A stretch of DNA of 64,000 nt from Chrysopilus asiliformis (taxonomy: Eukaryota; Arthropoda; Insecta; Diptera; Rhagionidae): positions 73,361,445 through 73,425,444 of the forward strand of contig OZ035960.1 of the NCBI GenBank assembly GCA_964034945.1, in the 5' to 3' direction. Position numbers and translations under genes: made by a program. The notes under the pieces were generated by a model. It did no database searches and was not told the origin of the DNA. It saw only the letters and a program-made list of their open reading frames with translations. Shown piece after piece: positions 1 through 8,424 of the stretch; within the stretch, counting starts at the first letter, position 1, and every line of letters begins with the position of its first letter.

Positions 1-232
1 TTGTTATGTTTTTTTCTTTACTTCTTATTGTTAGCTAAATTGTTACTGCCTAACCGAACTGAATTGTATTTTATATCAGTCTTTTTCGAAACGTTAAAAT
101 CATCGCACTACATAAAGTTTTTACTGGATTTAAAGATCGTTGTTTTTCTCTCGAATCATCAAAACTCTAAACAGATATCATGGATTGTGTTGGGAAGATG
201 GAACCGTATCATTGTAAAGTTTAAAAAAATTT

Positions 233-517
233 TTGTTTATGAACCTTATCGGTAAAATAATTCTTGTGAAAGGTTTGGAAAAGAAAATATATTTAGAACA
301 ACTATTGAAAGTAGAAACTGAAAATCCATTTATCGCTGTTAAGAACTTGGATGATTATAGATGTCCAAATTTAAAAAATTTAACAAAGACTTGTGAATTT
401 GTAAAATGTAAGCTTGTTAAATGTCATCATCACAATCAAAATTGTGCTCTAGAAAATTCATTTAAATTAAGATTCTTTGTATGTCATATGATAAATTATA
501 AAACTGTATGTGTGTGA
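233..517 (+). CDS. Hypothetical cysteine-rich small protein
   Basis: A 94-codon open frame that I do not recognise. Its C-terminal half is rich in cysteine, histidine and lysine (CEFVKCKLVKCHHHNQNC), which could be a small metal-binding module. It overlaps a second open frame in another phase (1-255) that runs off the left edge of the window, so the two may be pieces of one frameshifted gene. The neighbourhood to the right (2535-7347) is a virus-like gene block, so this could be its leftmost remnant, but no motif shows that. Low confidence that it is a real gene. Confidence 0.2.
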   Translation: MFMNLIGKIILVKGLEKKIYLEQLLKVETENPFIAVKNLDDYRCPNLKNLTKTCEFVKCKLVKCHHHNQNCALENSFKLRFFVCHMINYKTVCV

Positions 518-732
518 ATAAATACATATATACCAAATCATTTTTTATTGTTCCAATCTATCGTTTCAATATTTAGAAATCATGTTCAATCATGTTCAAC
601 CATGAATCACCAGATCAGACTTGAAGGTATTTTACTGTTTCAGTTTTCCGATGAATTTTGATTGAATTAGACAAAATGAATGATGATAAAAAGCTTCTCT
701 TGAGAGAAGACAAAAATATTAGTAAATATAAA
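518..732. other. AT-rich spacer
   Basis: No gene or RNA recognised except the start of a small open frame at 676, treated separately. Short runs such as the repeated 'catgttcaa' near 587-602 are visible, but nothing with structure. Confidence 0.4.
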
Positions 733-1472
733 CAGCCTTATTAATAAACGTTAGTTAATTTTTATCAATGGTTTAAGCAGTGGATAACTCGAAATTCTTA
801 TTAATAAAAAATTTTAAGAGATAACTGACGTTAGTTAACTCTGTGTTATCTAACATACCGATTTCTTCGAGTTAAGGAGTTGATAACTCTTGACGGCGCG
901 TAACTCTTGCAAAAAAGATTGGAAGAAGCAATGATCCATTAAAAAAATGCAATTTATGTTGTTATATTATATTACCTTATCACTTGAACACCAATTTTCT
1001 GATCGCTTTCGTTCAATTTTTAAATTTTCCATTTTTAATTACTTTGCAGTCAATCACAATTAAACTAAAAACACTAATTTCACTCCTATTTTAATACCGT
1101 CTCCAAGGAAACGAATTTAAAAAACCCAAATAATGAGTCAAATGTAAAAGATTTTCGTATTTTTTGGTACAATTTGGCACAAGGGTTGCCGTATTCAAGC
1201 TAAATTTTTAAATAAAATACGAGTTAGCTATTATATGGAGGAAAAATTTTTATTAATAAGAATAGTTAACTAATGTATAAGTTTGCTATCTCGGAGTTAG
1301 TTAGCACATGAGTTATCTCCGTGTTAGGGATTTTTTATTAATAAGGCTGAAAGAGTTTAAAAGTATAGTAAAATTAAACATATTTAGTAGAAAAGAAGAT
1401 TATAATAGCTTTACTTCAAAAAAGAATTCAAATATTAAATATGAGAAATTGAAAGAAAATAATTCAAAATGA
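676..1472 (+). pseudogene. Small open frame split by a MITE (candidate)
   Basis: An ATG at 676 opens 19 codons that stop being coding at 732, where a MITE begins. If the MITE (733-1349) and one copy of the flanking AAA are left out, the same frame continues at 1353 for 39 more codons to a TGA at 1470-1472. The result would be a basic, lysine-rich protein of about 58 residues. No homology is recognised. The continuous frame across the insertion supports a real small gene, but in AT-rich DNA the length is modest, so this is tentative. Confidence 0.3.
733..1349. mobile_element. MITE with 16-bp terminal inverted repeats
   Basis: The left end reads CAGCCTTATTAATAAA and the right end is its exact reverse complement. 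AAA lies directly outside both ends (730-732 and 1350-1352), consistent with a 3-bp target duplication. Inside, variants of GTTAGTTAACT recur near both ends and near the middle, so subterminal repeats are present. There is no transposase frame in its 617 bp, so it is non-autonomous. The superfamily is not clear; a 3-bp duplication fits PIF/Harbinger-like elements best. Confidence 0.65.
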
Positions 1473-1650
1473 AAAAATTAATAAGTCGTAAACAAAATGT
1501 GAGCTGGAAGATTCTTACGAAATAAGCTAACCACAAAGTGTTTTGATAAAATGAGATGATAAGAGGAATGTTATATGTAATGAAAAATTGAATCAATAAA
1601 AAAGTTTTACAATGTATTTTTTAAATTTTTTTTTTTCAAACCCTAATTAG
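1353..1650. other. AT-rich spacer
   Basis: Apart from the tail of the small open frame ending at 1472, nothing is recognised. A run of about 10 T lies near 1627-1636. Confidence 0.4.
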
Positions 1651-1653
1651 TAC

Positions 1654-2534
1654 GGCTGCGTTCATAATTGCAGATCTAACGCAGTTCTAAAGCAGTGCGT
1701 TCATCATCATATCTGCGCAGTATGCAGTGCGTTCATGAAAGCAGGCTGCAGAAAATTCCGGGGAGCGAAAGAAATCTGCTTTGTGGAAAATGGTTCTACG
1801 TAATATCAAAGAAATTAAGGCCGATTTTCCGTTCTCGCAAGACGATATCAAAAAGAAATTTGGTAATTTGCTTGTCACGTACATATAACCGAATCAAAAA
1901 GAGGAATAGTGCAAGTGGACGAAATTCAACCATATGGGAGTTTTATTCCTTGTTCGATGAAGAATACGGCACTACTCACTGCAGAGTCCCTCCCAAGAAT
2001 AATTTGGGGAGCAGTTTATCTGATTCGTCAACAAATTCTTGTTCAGAACCTACCACTTCATCAACCGAAGAAACAATCGACAATGATGAAGACAAAAAAT
2101 GAGGTACTGGCGTTTTTGCAAGAGGAAGCTAAAAAAGATGACCACAGACTGAATGAGATAATAGAGCTGGAAAAATCTCTTCTCGCCGCTGAACAGAGTA
2201 AGGTCCAACCGCTGAATGAACTGAAAGCCATTCTCCTCCGGGTGATAGATTAATATGCTAAAGGAGCTAAAAACATTTAAAAAACTTAATTTGTGAATAC
2301 AACACCATTGAAGTACAAAATGAATTGTCCATTTTATTGGACAACGAAAATATTCGTGTACTATCAAAAAAGAAAACTGACAGATTCTCTATTTGTTTCT
2401 TTACTCAGCCAAACAGGTTATGAACGCACTGCAGCAGCTAAAGCAGTCCAAAAGTCTGCCGCAGCGCAGACTGTCTGCGCGCAGCTGACTTTTGCGCAGT
2501 ACTGCGATAGATTTCTGCAATTATGAACGCAGCC
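1654..2534 (+). mobile_element. Harbinger-like non-autonomous element
   Basis: An 881-bp element with 21-bp perfect terminal inverted repeats starting GGCTGCGTTCATAATTGC at 1654 and ending with the reverse complement at 2534. TAC flanks both ends (1651-1653, 2535-2537), a 3-bp target duplication as in PIF/Harbinger elements. The subterminal regions are unusually GC-rich and full of GCAG/CTGC motifs, probably transposase binding sites. It carries a broken Myb/SANT-type gene and no DDE transposase. It sits at the 3' end of the collagen-like gene on the other strand. Confidence 0.75.
1757..2253 (+). pseudogene. Myb/SANT-like DNA-binding protein, frameshifted
   Basis: Similarity runs through three frames. 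The first part (from about 1781) reads like the start of a Myb/SANT-like domain, with a tryptophan in LWKMVLRN and a helix around FPFSQDDIKKKFGNLL. Near 1885 the frame shifts, and the next part holds the conserved WEFYSLFDEEYG segment. A serine/threonine-rich linker follows, then another frame change near 2095 and a charged helical tail ending at 2253. Such proteins are the accessory ORF1 of Harbinger elements, where they bind the element ends and help bring the transposase into the nucleus. At least two frameshifts make this copy non-functional. Confidence 0.6.
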
Positions 2535-2537
2535 TAC

Positions 2538-2883
2538 ATCATCAATACATTTTTGTAATTTTTCTTCAGATTGTCTTATAATTTCAAGTATTTCTTCCCT
2601 CAGATCCTGAACGGCTATTCTGATATTTCTGATATTAGCAACATATGTAGATGCTATACCGTCTCCTAAGGAATATTCCACCCAGGCTGTATTCCTTATT
2701 TTGTACATGCTGTAATCCTACTCCTGGATCACCCTTTGGTCCTCGTAACCCCTGCACCCCGGGAGGCCCAATGGGACCTTGTATTCCAGGTGGCCCAGTA
2801 GCTCCAATGGGGCCAGATGATCCACGCTCTCTTAAATTTAACGTGCTGTTGTTGAAAAAACGACCAAACTTATCCACGCTCAT
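2538..2883 (-). pseudogene. Collagen-like protein, frameshifted and 3'-disrupted
   Basis: The frame begins at 2883 ([12 protein letters not shown]) and contains about eleven Gly-X-Y triplets from roughly residue 21 ([13 protein letters not shown]), a short collagen triple-helix stretch. A frameshift near 2700 moves the rest into another frame: a helical, charged tail with EEILEIIRQSEEKLQK, which looks like a trimerising coiled coil. The Harbinger-like element is inserted at the very end of the gene. Its start codon overlaps the stop of the upstream gene (ATGA at 2883-2880), so the two look like adjacent cistrons of a compact viral-style block. A short collagen stalk with a coiled coil suggests a fibre or spike, but that role is inferred only. 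Confidence 0.6.
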
Positions 2884-3804
2884 ATTTGAAGTGATGAAAT
2901 TGTTTTAATAAAATGGATTTTTATATGATCCTTCAACTCTTCGAGAATCGAAATTATCTCGTTGTTGTGATTATTATGACCGGCTTGTTGTGAACCATAG
3001 AGTAAACGTAGCCTATCTACCAATTCATTAGGATCCTCCCAATGAACATAATCTATGTTTGATGACGGTATATTCATAAAAATCATGTTTTTGCTCCTTG
3101 AGTATGGTTTTTTAATACCACTATCGAGTTTTTGATTAAATTTAACTTTATGAAATTTTTTTATAACATCTCTATATTTTATACTATTATTTCCTTGAAT
3201 TTGACTATTTTTATCATAGTTTCGTCGGTGTGCACTCGTTTCCTCTACAATTTCATTATAATTTACTAAATCGTCTTTTGTATACACTTCATCAGAGGGA
3301 TACTTTTTAAACATCAACTGATTTAACCCTTCAGTAGCGTTATACTTTTTCCCATTGATTATGATATTTTGAGATGAATCTGTAGTAACTATAGCGTTTC
3401 CAATTTTCCAGTCACTTCCACTTTTGCGTACACCATACTTTGTATCAAGACTATGAGCCTCAGGATTCTTGTGATATTCAAAATATCGTTATAAACTTGG
3501 ACTGTTTGGTGTATGTGGTATATTTAGCTCATTATATGTTTGATTAGAAATATCTTCATCGTCAAACAAAAGTTCACGTTTTACATGGTTTGAATTGAAG
3601 GTGTTGCTTTGTTTTTGTTTCATTATCAATCTTTTCATCTTTTATCGTCTCGATTTTGGTTAGCTTTTTCAGCGGTTCTGATATTGTTTTAAATGTATCC
3701 TCAAGTTCCGTATCTAATGCGATTCTACCGCTTTTAAGAGCGTTATACTTCTGTCGTATGTTTTTACATGCCTGAATTAATTCCTTTACAACCTTTTTAT
3801 CCAT
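2880..3804 (-). pseudogene. DUF8207-like protein of Polinton-type elements, broken
   Basis: The N-terminal part starts at 3804 (MDKKVVKELIQACKNIRQ) and is helical and charged; it leaves frame near 3590. The following part reads through to a stop at 3491-3489, then resumes in the same frame to 2880. It contains the segment YGVRKSGSDWKIGNAIV followed by GKKYNATEGLNQLMFKKYP and a block with NYNEIVEETSAHRRNYDKN. I recognise this layout from a family found next to Polinton/adintovirus-like genes in many invertebrates, listed as DUF8207 as far as I recall. Its function is unknown to me; a virion or packaging role is inferred from its company. One frameshift and one nonsense codon make it a pseudogene. 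Confidence 0.6.
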
Positions 3805-3826
3805 TATATTTATATATATCAGATAG

Positions 3827-4083
3827 GTCTGCTGGAGAGGTCTGTTGTTGAAGACAGATCTGTTGGTAATGAGAGGTCTGTTGTTGAAAACAAGTCTGTT
3901 ATGGAAGACAGGTCTGTTGTTGAAGACAGATCTGTTGATAATGAGAGGTCTGTTGTTGAAAACAGGTCTGTTATGGAAGACAGGTCTGTTGTTGAAAACA
4001 GGTCTGTTGTTGAAAACAGGTCTGTTGTTGAAAACAGGTCTGTTGTTGAAAACAGGTGTGTTATGGAAGACAGGTCTGATGAT
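3827..4083. repeat. 18-bp minisatellite (about 14 copies)
   Basis: A tandem array of the 18-mer GTCTGTTGTTGAAAACAG with variants (…GATAATGAGAG, …ATGGAAGACAG). The unit length is a multiple of three, so several frames stay open: minus strand 3819-4088 gives a six-residue DLFSTT repeat; plus strand gives a VVENRS repeat. The minus frame starts with an ATG five bases after the end of the ATPase frame and lies between two genes of the same strand, so a repetitive Ser/Thr-rich protein is possible. An array grown in an intergenic spot is equally likely. Confidence 0.75.
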
Positions 4084-4092
4084 TCCATTAAC

Positions 4093-4780
4093 TCATAATT
4101 CTATGTAAGTATCGAAACCTTTCCTATAATGCCCTTGATTTATGGAGCTATCTTTATCAATTACTAAAAACCCATATGTTTCCTTCCAACACTCTCTACA
4201 TAACTTCCGAAAGTCATCAAAACTCATATCTGAGTTTACATGACCATTATAAATATGTTTCAAATTTAATTCATCCGGTTTAAACACAATGAGAAGATTA
4301 GCATTATCTCTTATTAAATGCTTCGGTATTCGAGTGCAAGTTTGACAAAGATAAAAACTATCAACTTCAAAATGTCGACCCATACAAAAATATTCTCTCA
4401 TATTATTTTGATTCTCACAAGCAACATCATCAAAGATGAATACCGAATTTGGTTTAGCTTGTTTAGCTGGAATGACTTCAGTATTGTTTGAAAACGTGAA
4501 ATATCCTATTTCATGAATACATTTCACAATTTCATGTAATTTTTTTATATTTTGGTTGATGGATTGATTTAGAGTAAATATATATATTTTGGAATCTCAA
4601 TCCGTTTTCGTGTACCAACAAACTTATTATGATATTGGTTTTACCACAATTCGAAGGTCCTACTATTAAACACCTTATACTGTTTGGTAATAAAGGTCCA
4701 TGTTTCGTTCTTTCCATCGATTTCACATCATCAACATTACAAATCGGTAACGTTGTTCTTTGCTTAATGAAACGCAGCGT
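4093..4780 (-). pseudogene. FtsK/HerA-type (A32-like) packaging ATPase, frameshifted
   Basis: This is the DNA-packaging ATPase typical of Polintons, adintoviruses and related large-element viruses, which drives genome entry into the capsid. Walker A is GPSNCGKTN and Walker B is SVFIFDDV; the downstream stretch has CMGRHFEVDSFYLCQTCTRIP and a C-terminal block with YGFLVIDKD. The frame breaks at a run of seven A (near 4540-4546), leaving two pieces, 4532-4726 and 4093-4527. Similarity continues upstream of the first ATG to about 4780 without an obvious start codon. The length of about 225 residues fits the family. The single homopolymer frameshift could be real decay or a sequencing error. Confidence 0.75.
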
Positions 4781-4977
4781 ACTGATGAATATATGTATAA
4801 ATACAATAATTTTATATCAATACATCCACATATAATGTTTGTAGTTGTAGAAGAAAATTGATTTATATACATCATGATACAAATTAATATTTGTTATTGC
4901 ATCTAATGTAAATATATAAATGCTGGATGTTTATAACTTGATAGTCATTACCGATATATCTTTTGATAGAGTAACAA
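4781..4977. other. Divergent intergenic region
   Basis: About 200 AT-rich bases between the minus-strand ATPase and the plus-strand PLA2-like gene. It is the natural place for a two-way promoter. TATATAA-like stretches are present, but none is clear enough to call. Confidence 0.3.
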
Positions 4978-5294
4978 ATGATAAACTATTCTCATAGTAA
5001 GTCATCATCATTAAAAAACCTTCGCAAAAGTGGAAAAGGTTTAATAAATTCCCTCATTAATAAATTGGCCTTCGAACTTCATCTGCCGGGATACCAATAT
5101 TGTGGACCGGGTACAAAGCTGCAAAAACGATTAGCTAGAGGAGATCAGGGAATCAACGATTTAGACAACAGTTGGAGGAGGCTAATCGTCATAATAAAAC
5201 TGTGGAAGCAATAGCTCTTGGGAAAGGTTTACGTCTTCAACCGTTTCGAAAAGGTCTTGGACTCTACTTGAAACGATCAACAAAAAACTTTTAA
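4978..5294 (+). pseudogene. Parvovirus-type phospholipase A2-like protein, active site lost
   Basis: The N-terminal part contains the segment LPGYQYCGPGTKLQKRL and then GDQGINDLD. This is the calcium-binding loop (YxGPG) region of the PLA2 domain known from parvovirus VP1 and also carried by adintovirus-like elements, where it helps breach host membranes. The following HD..Y catalytic segment is missing: after codon 63 the frame changes, and the continuing similarity-like stretch (LEEANRHNKTVEAIALGKG) lies in another frame ending at about 5294. So the catalytic helix has been lost by a small deletion with a frameshift. The gene lies directly upstream of the protease remnant on the same strand. 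Confidence 0.55.
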
Positions 5295-5590
5295 GTGGGC
5301 TACCTAAAAGAGCATTAAATGAACTTGACCTAAAAAAGTATGCAAAACATTTACCACATTTTCGAGGAGTCTTTATGCTGGATACTCTACCTAAGGTACC
5401 TCGAAAAAATGAATGTGGTATTGTGAACTTAGATAATTCTAAGGGTCCGGGAACGCATTGGGTAGCCTATAACAAGATGAACAACAATTCGATTTACTTT
5501 GATAGTTTCGGAAACCTTCAACCACTAATACAAATTAGGAAATACTTAAAAGGAAATGTACAATACAATTACAAATCTTTCCAAAATTAT
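5290..5590 (+). pseudogene. Adenain-like cysteine protease, C-terminus missing
   Basis: The segments ECGIVNLDNSKGPGTHWVAY and SIYFDSFGNLQP match the adenovirus-type maturation protease of Polintons and adintoviruses: the histidine in THW and the acidic residue in FDSFG are the first two members of the catalytic triad. Upstream, LDLKKYAKHLPHFRGVFM is the usual N-terminal part, so similarity begins near 5290 rather than at the first ATG of the frame (5375). The cysteine-containing end (normally CGxxC) is absent. The frame instead runs straight into the small WGDK protein, so a deletion has fused the two. The enzyme cannot be active. Confidence 0.65.
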
Positions 5591-5617
5591 AGTTTTATAT
5601 ATGGTTCTTATACCAAA

Positions 5618-5956
5618 ATGAGTGAATCGCATAACACTGTTAGAAAAGTATTGAAGGAATTGAGGAATATAAAGTATAAACCAGTCATCAAATTGGAGGA
5701 AATGGAACTATTCAGAAACTACAACATTACTAAAGCGGAAAAGGAACCAACTAATTGGGGGGATAAAATAGTGTTAGAACTGGATAAAAGCGTTCGGATA
5801 TTCCTACCAAAATACTGTGACGATATGAGTAAAGAAACAGTAGAGCAAATCAACATCGGTGACTATTATATAAGAATCAATGGAAAAATATCCGATTACG
5901 AATGGGCTATAGAATTTCAGCATCAGAACACTACCAAGTATTCAAAATTTTTATAA
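5618..5956 (+). CDS. Small uncharacterised 'WGDK' protein, copy 1
   Basis: A frame of 112 codons starting at ATG 5618 (MSESHNTVRKVLKELRNIKY). The core reads ELFRNYNITKAEKEPTNWGD, then KIVLELDKSVRIFLPKYCDD and later IGDYYIRING. The pattern of alternating short beta strands with a conserved WGDK and an FLP motif suggests a small barrel, perhaps an OB fold, but that is only a guess from the pattern. A second, diverged copy lies on the opposite strand at 6581-6976. It is in frame with the truncated protease upstream, so it may now be read as a fusion from 5375. Function unknown. Confidence 0.5.
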   Translation: MSESHNTVRKVLKELRNIKYKPVIKLEEMELFRNYNITKAEKEPTNWGDKIVLELDKSVRIFLPKYCDDMSKETVEQINIGDYYIRINGKISDYEWAIEFQHQNTTKYSKFL

Positions 5957-6580
5957 CGAAAATCATTTCTGATATTTATCTCTAAATTTCGTTATAGAAA
6001 TCATGGAACAAACACTATAATAATGTGTCAGAGATTATTATCGAACAACTTGCTGACGAGTTCGAAAAGCTGCATATTTAAGTTAATTCAATTTTCACAA
6101 AAAACTATTTGTAAAATTTAAATTTAATAAAATGAAATATATTGTAAGACTGTTGTATTAATTCAATTTTCTTAGAGTTCAATCACCTCTTTTTATCAGA
6201 AAAGATTTTGCGGTTATCGAATTTCAGAAAACATATTTGTTTTCTAGCTCACGTTTTTCTTATCGAATTTTCTTATCGAAGAGATTGCAAACTTTAATAC
6301 AATCTCTTTTAATCTACTGCTACTAACCTATATTTGATGTAGTTTTAACTAAATTCAATTTCAAGGTTCAGTATCGATGCATTGTAAAATATTTAAAAGA
6401 ACAAAAAACAGTTTTTAATTTAAAAATCTTTTATTTAACCTTTTTTAATATTTAAAATTACATTTTTGAATAGTTAAAATTATATTTTTATTAAAAGCTG
6501 CACTGGAAGGGTCATTCGGGGTGATTATCTGAGAGAGAAACAAAAATTATTGATATATTTTAAAAAATTTAAAAAATATA
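5957..6580. other. Intergenic region with a short coding-like remnant
   Basis: An open stretch at about 6000-6081 on the plus strand (ending IIIEQLADEFEKLHI, then TAA) looks like the tail of a lost gene but has no start. The rest (6082-6580) is very AT-rich, with long T and A runs on both strands that could hold the polyadenylation signals of the two convergent WGDK genes. No other feature is seen. Confidence 0.35.
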
Positions 6581-6976
6581 CTACCTTTGATTTTTGTTCG
6601 GAGGTTCACATTCATCCTCATCCTCATCACGGACTACGATTTTTTTTCTTCTGATCCTTTTGGGTTGTTCCGCCTCCTCATCGTCAGAGTTGTCGTTAGG
6701 AGTGAAAATGAGATTGAAGCCAAAAGTTCGTTTTATAAATGTTGGCTTAATCAACATTTTTCTGAAGTCATCAATCGTCACTTCGTTAAAATTGGGGAGG
6801 AATACATTGTAATCGAGTAACTCGGCCACAAATTTATCCCCCCATTTTGTTTTAACTTTTCGGATGTCAACCACTCTGTATGACATCCCTATCTGCATAT
6901 CGTTTATTTTCAATATATTTTTAAATTTATCACTCTGTGCAGCAATTTCATTGATTTTCTTGAAAATGTTAGACAT
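6581..6976 (-). CDS. Small uncharacterised 'WGDK' protein, copy 2
   Basis: I choose the ATG at 6976 (MSNIFKKINEIAAQSDKF), giving 131 residues; the frame stays open upstream to 7072, but the copy at 5618 starts at the equivalent place. The core has GMSYRVVDIRKVKTKWGDKF followed by VAELLDYNVFLP, the same order as copy 1. The last 35 residues are highly acidic and then basic (DDEEAEQPKRIRRKK, then DEDEDE), a tail common in nucleic-acid-binding proteins of viruses. The frame is intact. It lies next to the terminal repeat of the virus-like block. Function unknown; a single-strand DNA-binding role would fit a protein-primed replication system but is not shown. Confidence 0.5.
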   Translation of the reverse strand: MSNIFKKINEIAAQSDKFKNILKINDMQIGMSYRVVDIRKVKTKWGDKFVAELLDYNVFLPNFNEVTIDDFRKMLIKPTFIKRTFGFNLIFTPNDNSDDEEAEQPKRIRRKKIVVRDEDEDECEPPNKNQR

Positions 6977-7117
6977 GATGTTGGATTCGGAATGTTTTCC
7001 AAATGATTTTGTTCCACTTTTTATATAAAATATTTCTAATTGATTTTCAACTGACCACAGGTATGTTATCAATAAATAAAATTTTTCAACTTGATTTTAA
7101 TTTTACTAGTTATGTTA

Positions 7118-7347
7118 GATTTTATTTTATATCGATGCACAATAAATGTTTATTCTATTTTATATTGACAAACAATAAAATGTTATATTCTTATATCGAT
7201 GCACAATAAAATGTTATATTTTAACTTATTAGAAAACGTCTGCTTCTGTTGAATGACTTAACTCGAATCTCCACTCACTAGTTCTGACTGACTGCCGCTG
7301 ACTCCACGCATGCTTCAGTCACTTGTTCTTCTTGGATCACCCACGCG
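7118..7347 (+). repeat. Terminal-type repeat, copy A
   Basis: About 230 bp that recurs in the same orientation at 58404-58630. It begins with about three tandem copies of a 30-35-bp unit around TTTTATATCGATGCACAATA and continues into a unique stretch (ACGTCTGCTTCTGTTGAATG…CGCATGCTTCAGTCACT). Each copy lies immediately upstream of a minus-strand gene of the virus-like set (WGDK copy 2 here, the DNA polymerase at the other site). It is therefore probably the right terminal region of the Polinton-like family, present twice because two partial copies lie in the window. An internal duplicated segment is the alternative. Confidence 0.6.
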
Positions 7348-7388
7348 CTGATCGATATTTACTTATCAATCATTCGCGGTGGTCTTGT

Positions 7389-7669
7389 ATTGCCAAATTG
7401 GCTAATTTGATTCAAGGGCTCTTTTTGATTCATAGTGTCATTTGACACCGTGAACACTTGCCCGGAAATCGATGTTGATTTCATTTAAAATGTGGAATTT
7501 TTATTCCACAACAATCAGATTTTCTTGGATTGCCGAATAGGCAAAATTGATTTAAACACTTTCTTTGATTCACAGTGTCATTTACGATAACACCTCGAAC
7601 ACTTGTCCTGAAATCTTTGTTGATTCCATTTAAAATATGAAATTTTTATTCCACAACAGTTAAATATAA
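7389..7669. repeat. Tandem dimer of a 140-bp unit
   Basis: Two diverged copies of a roughly 140-bp unit starting ATTGCCRAATWGGC at 7389 and 7529. Shared blocks include TGATTCAYAGTGTCATTT and GAAATTTTTATTCCACAAC. Each begins with a small inverted repeat (ATTGCC…GGCWAAT). This looks like a fragment of a satellite or a duplicated piece of a transposon. It has no coding capacity. Confidence 0.6.
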
Positions 7670-7693
7670 AAGAAGCAGAGTAAACTGTTTATA

Positions 7694-8095
7694 AAACATA
7701 ACAAAAGCTATAATTGCCAATCTGGCAATTATTGAAAACCCGTATGGTGATTTAATTGAACGGCGTATCAAATTTCATTTGAATTCAAATTTTCCAATAA
7801 GATTTTTTTAAAACTTGTTCCAATCGGATTTTGATGTATGGAAGTTTTATGTAGAATCATATTCTAAATAACTTTTGTTCTTGCACTTTTTTGATAGGAT
7901 ACACAGTTTTTGAGATATTCGCGAAAAACATTTTCGTTCGTATGGGGGGTACCCCCCCTAATGGTCCATTTTTGCCCATTAACGAACTTAGCCTCGCATT
8001 TTACAAAAAACGGATCTGTGCAAAATTTCAAATCTCTAGCTCAATCCGTGCGCCCGCAATCCGCGCCACAGACAGACAGACAGACAGACGGACGG

Positions 8096-8126
<31 letters not shown>

Positions 8127-8265
8127 GACGGACATGCAAAATTCAATTTTTTTTATCATTCTAAACACACTGGTGTAATTCATTTTTTTGTGTGATGACG
8201 GGATCTTGGCGTTACAAACGGTAAGGCAAAGTTAATATACCCTTTGGTTTCACCATACGGGTATA
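7694..8265 (-). mobile_element. Helentron-type short element (DINE/mini-me-like), copy 1
   Basis: Read on the minus strand, the element begins TATACCCGTATGGTGAAACC, has a (GTCY)n core (8071-8134), then a second copy of the 13-bp subterminal repeat in inverse orientation (7738-7750 against 8250-8262), and ends with a 10-bp-stem hairpin (7710-7732). That order, two subterminal inverted repeats, a simple-repeat core and a 3' hairpin, is the plan of Helentron-associated elements such as DINE-1; the GTCY core is that described for fly mini-me elements. It has no coding capacity. Open frames across it are chance. Confidence 0.7.
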
Positions 8266-8424
8266 ATAAAAAGAACAAAATCTACATGTATCACTTTTTC
8301 ACTAATAATAAATAAATAAAACAATAAACAGTGAAACATGAAAGTTAAATAAATAAAGTTTTTATCGTGGAGTTTGCTAAAATATTGTGTCCGGAATCAG
8401 GACATCCGCCTTTGTCAATGTTAA

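Noticed and set aside
3845..4108. Plus-strand repetitive frames in the minisatellite
   Set aside because: The 18-bp unit keeps frames open on both strands; neighbours are on the minus strand, so the plus frames are less likely still.
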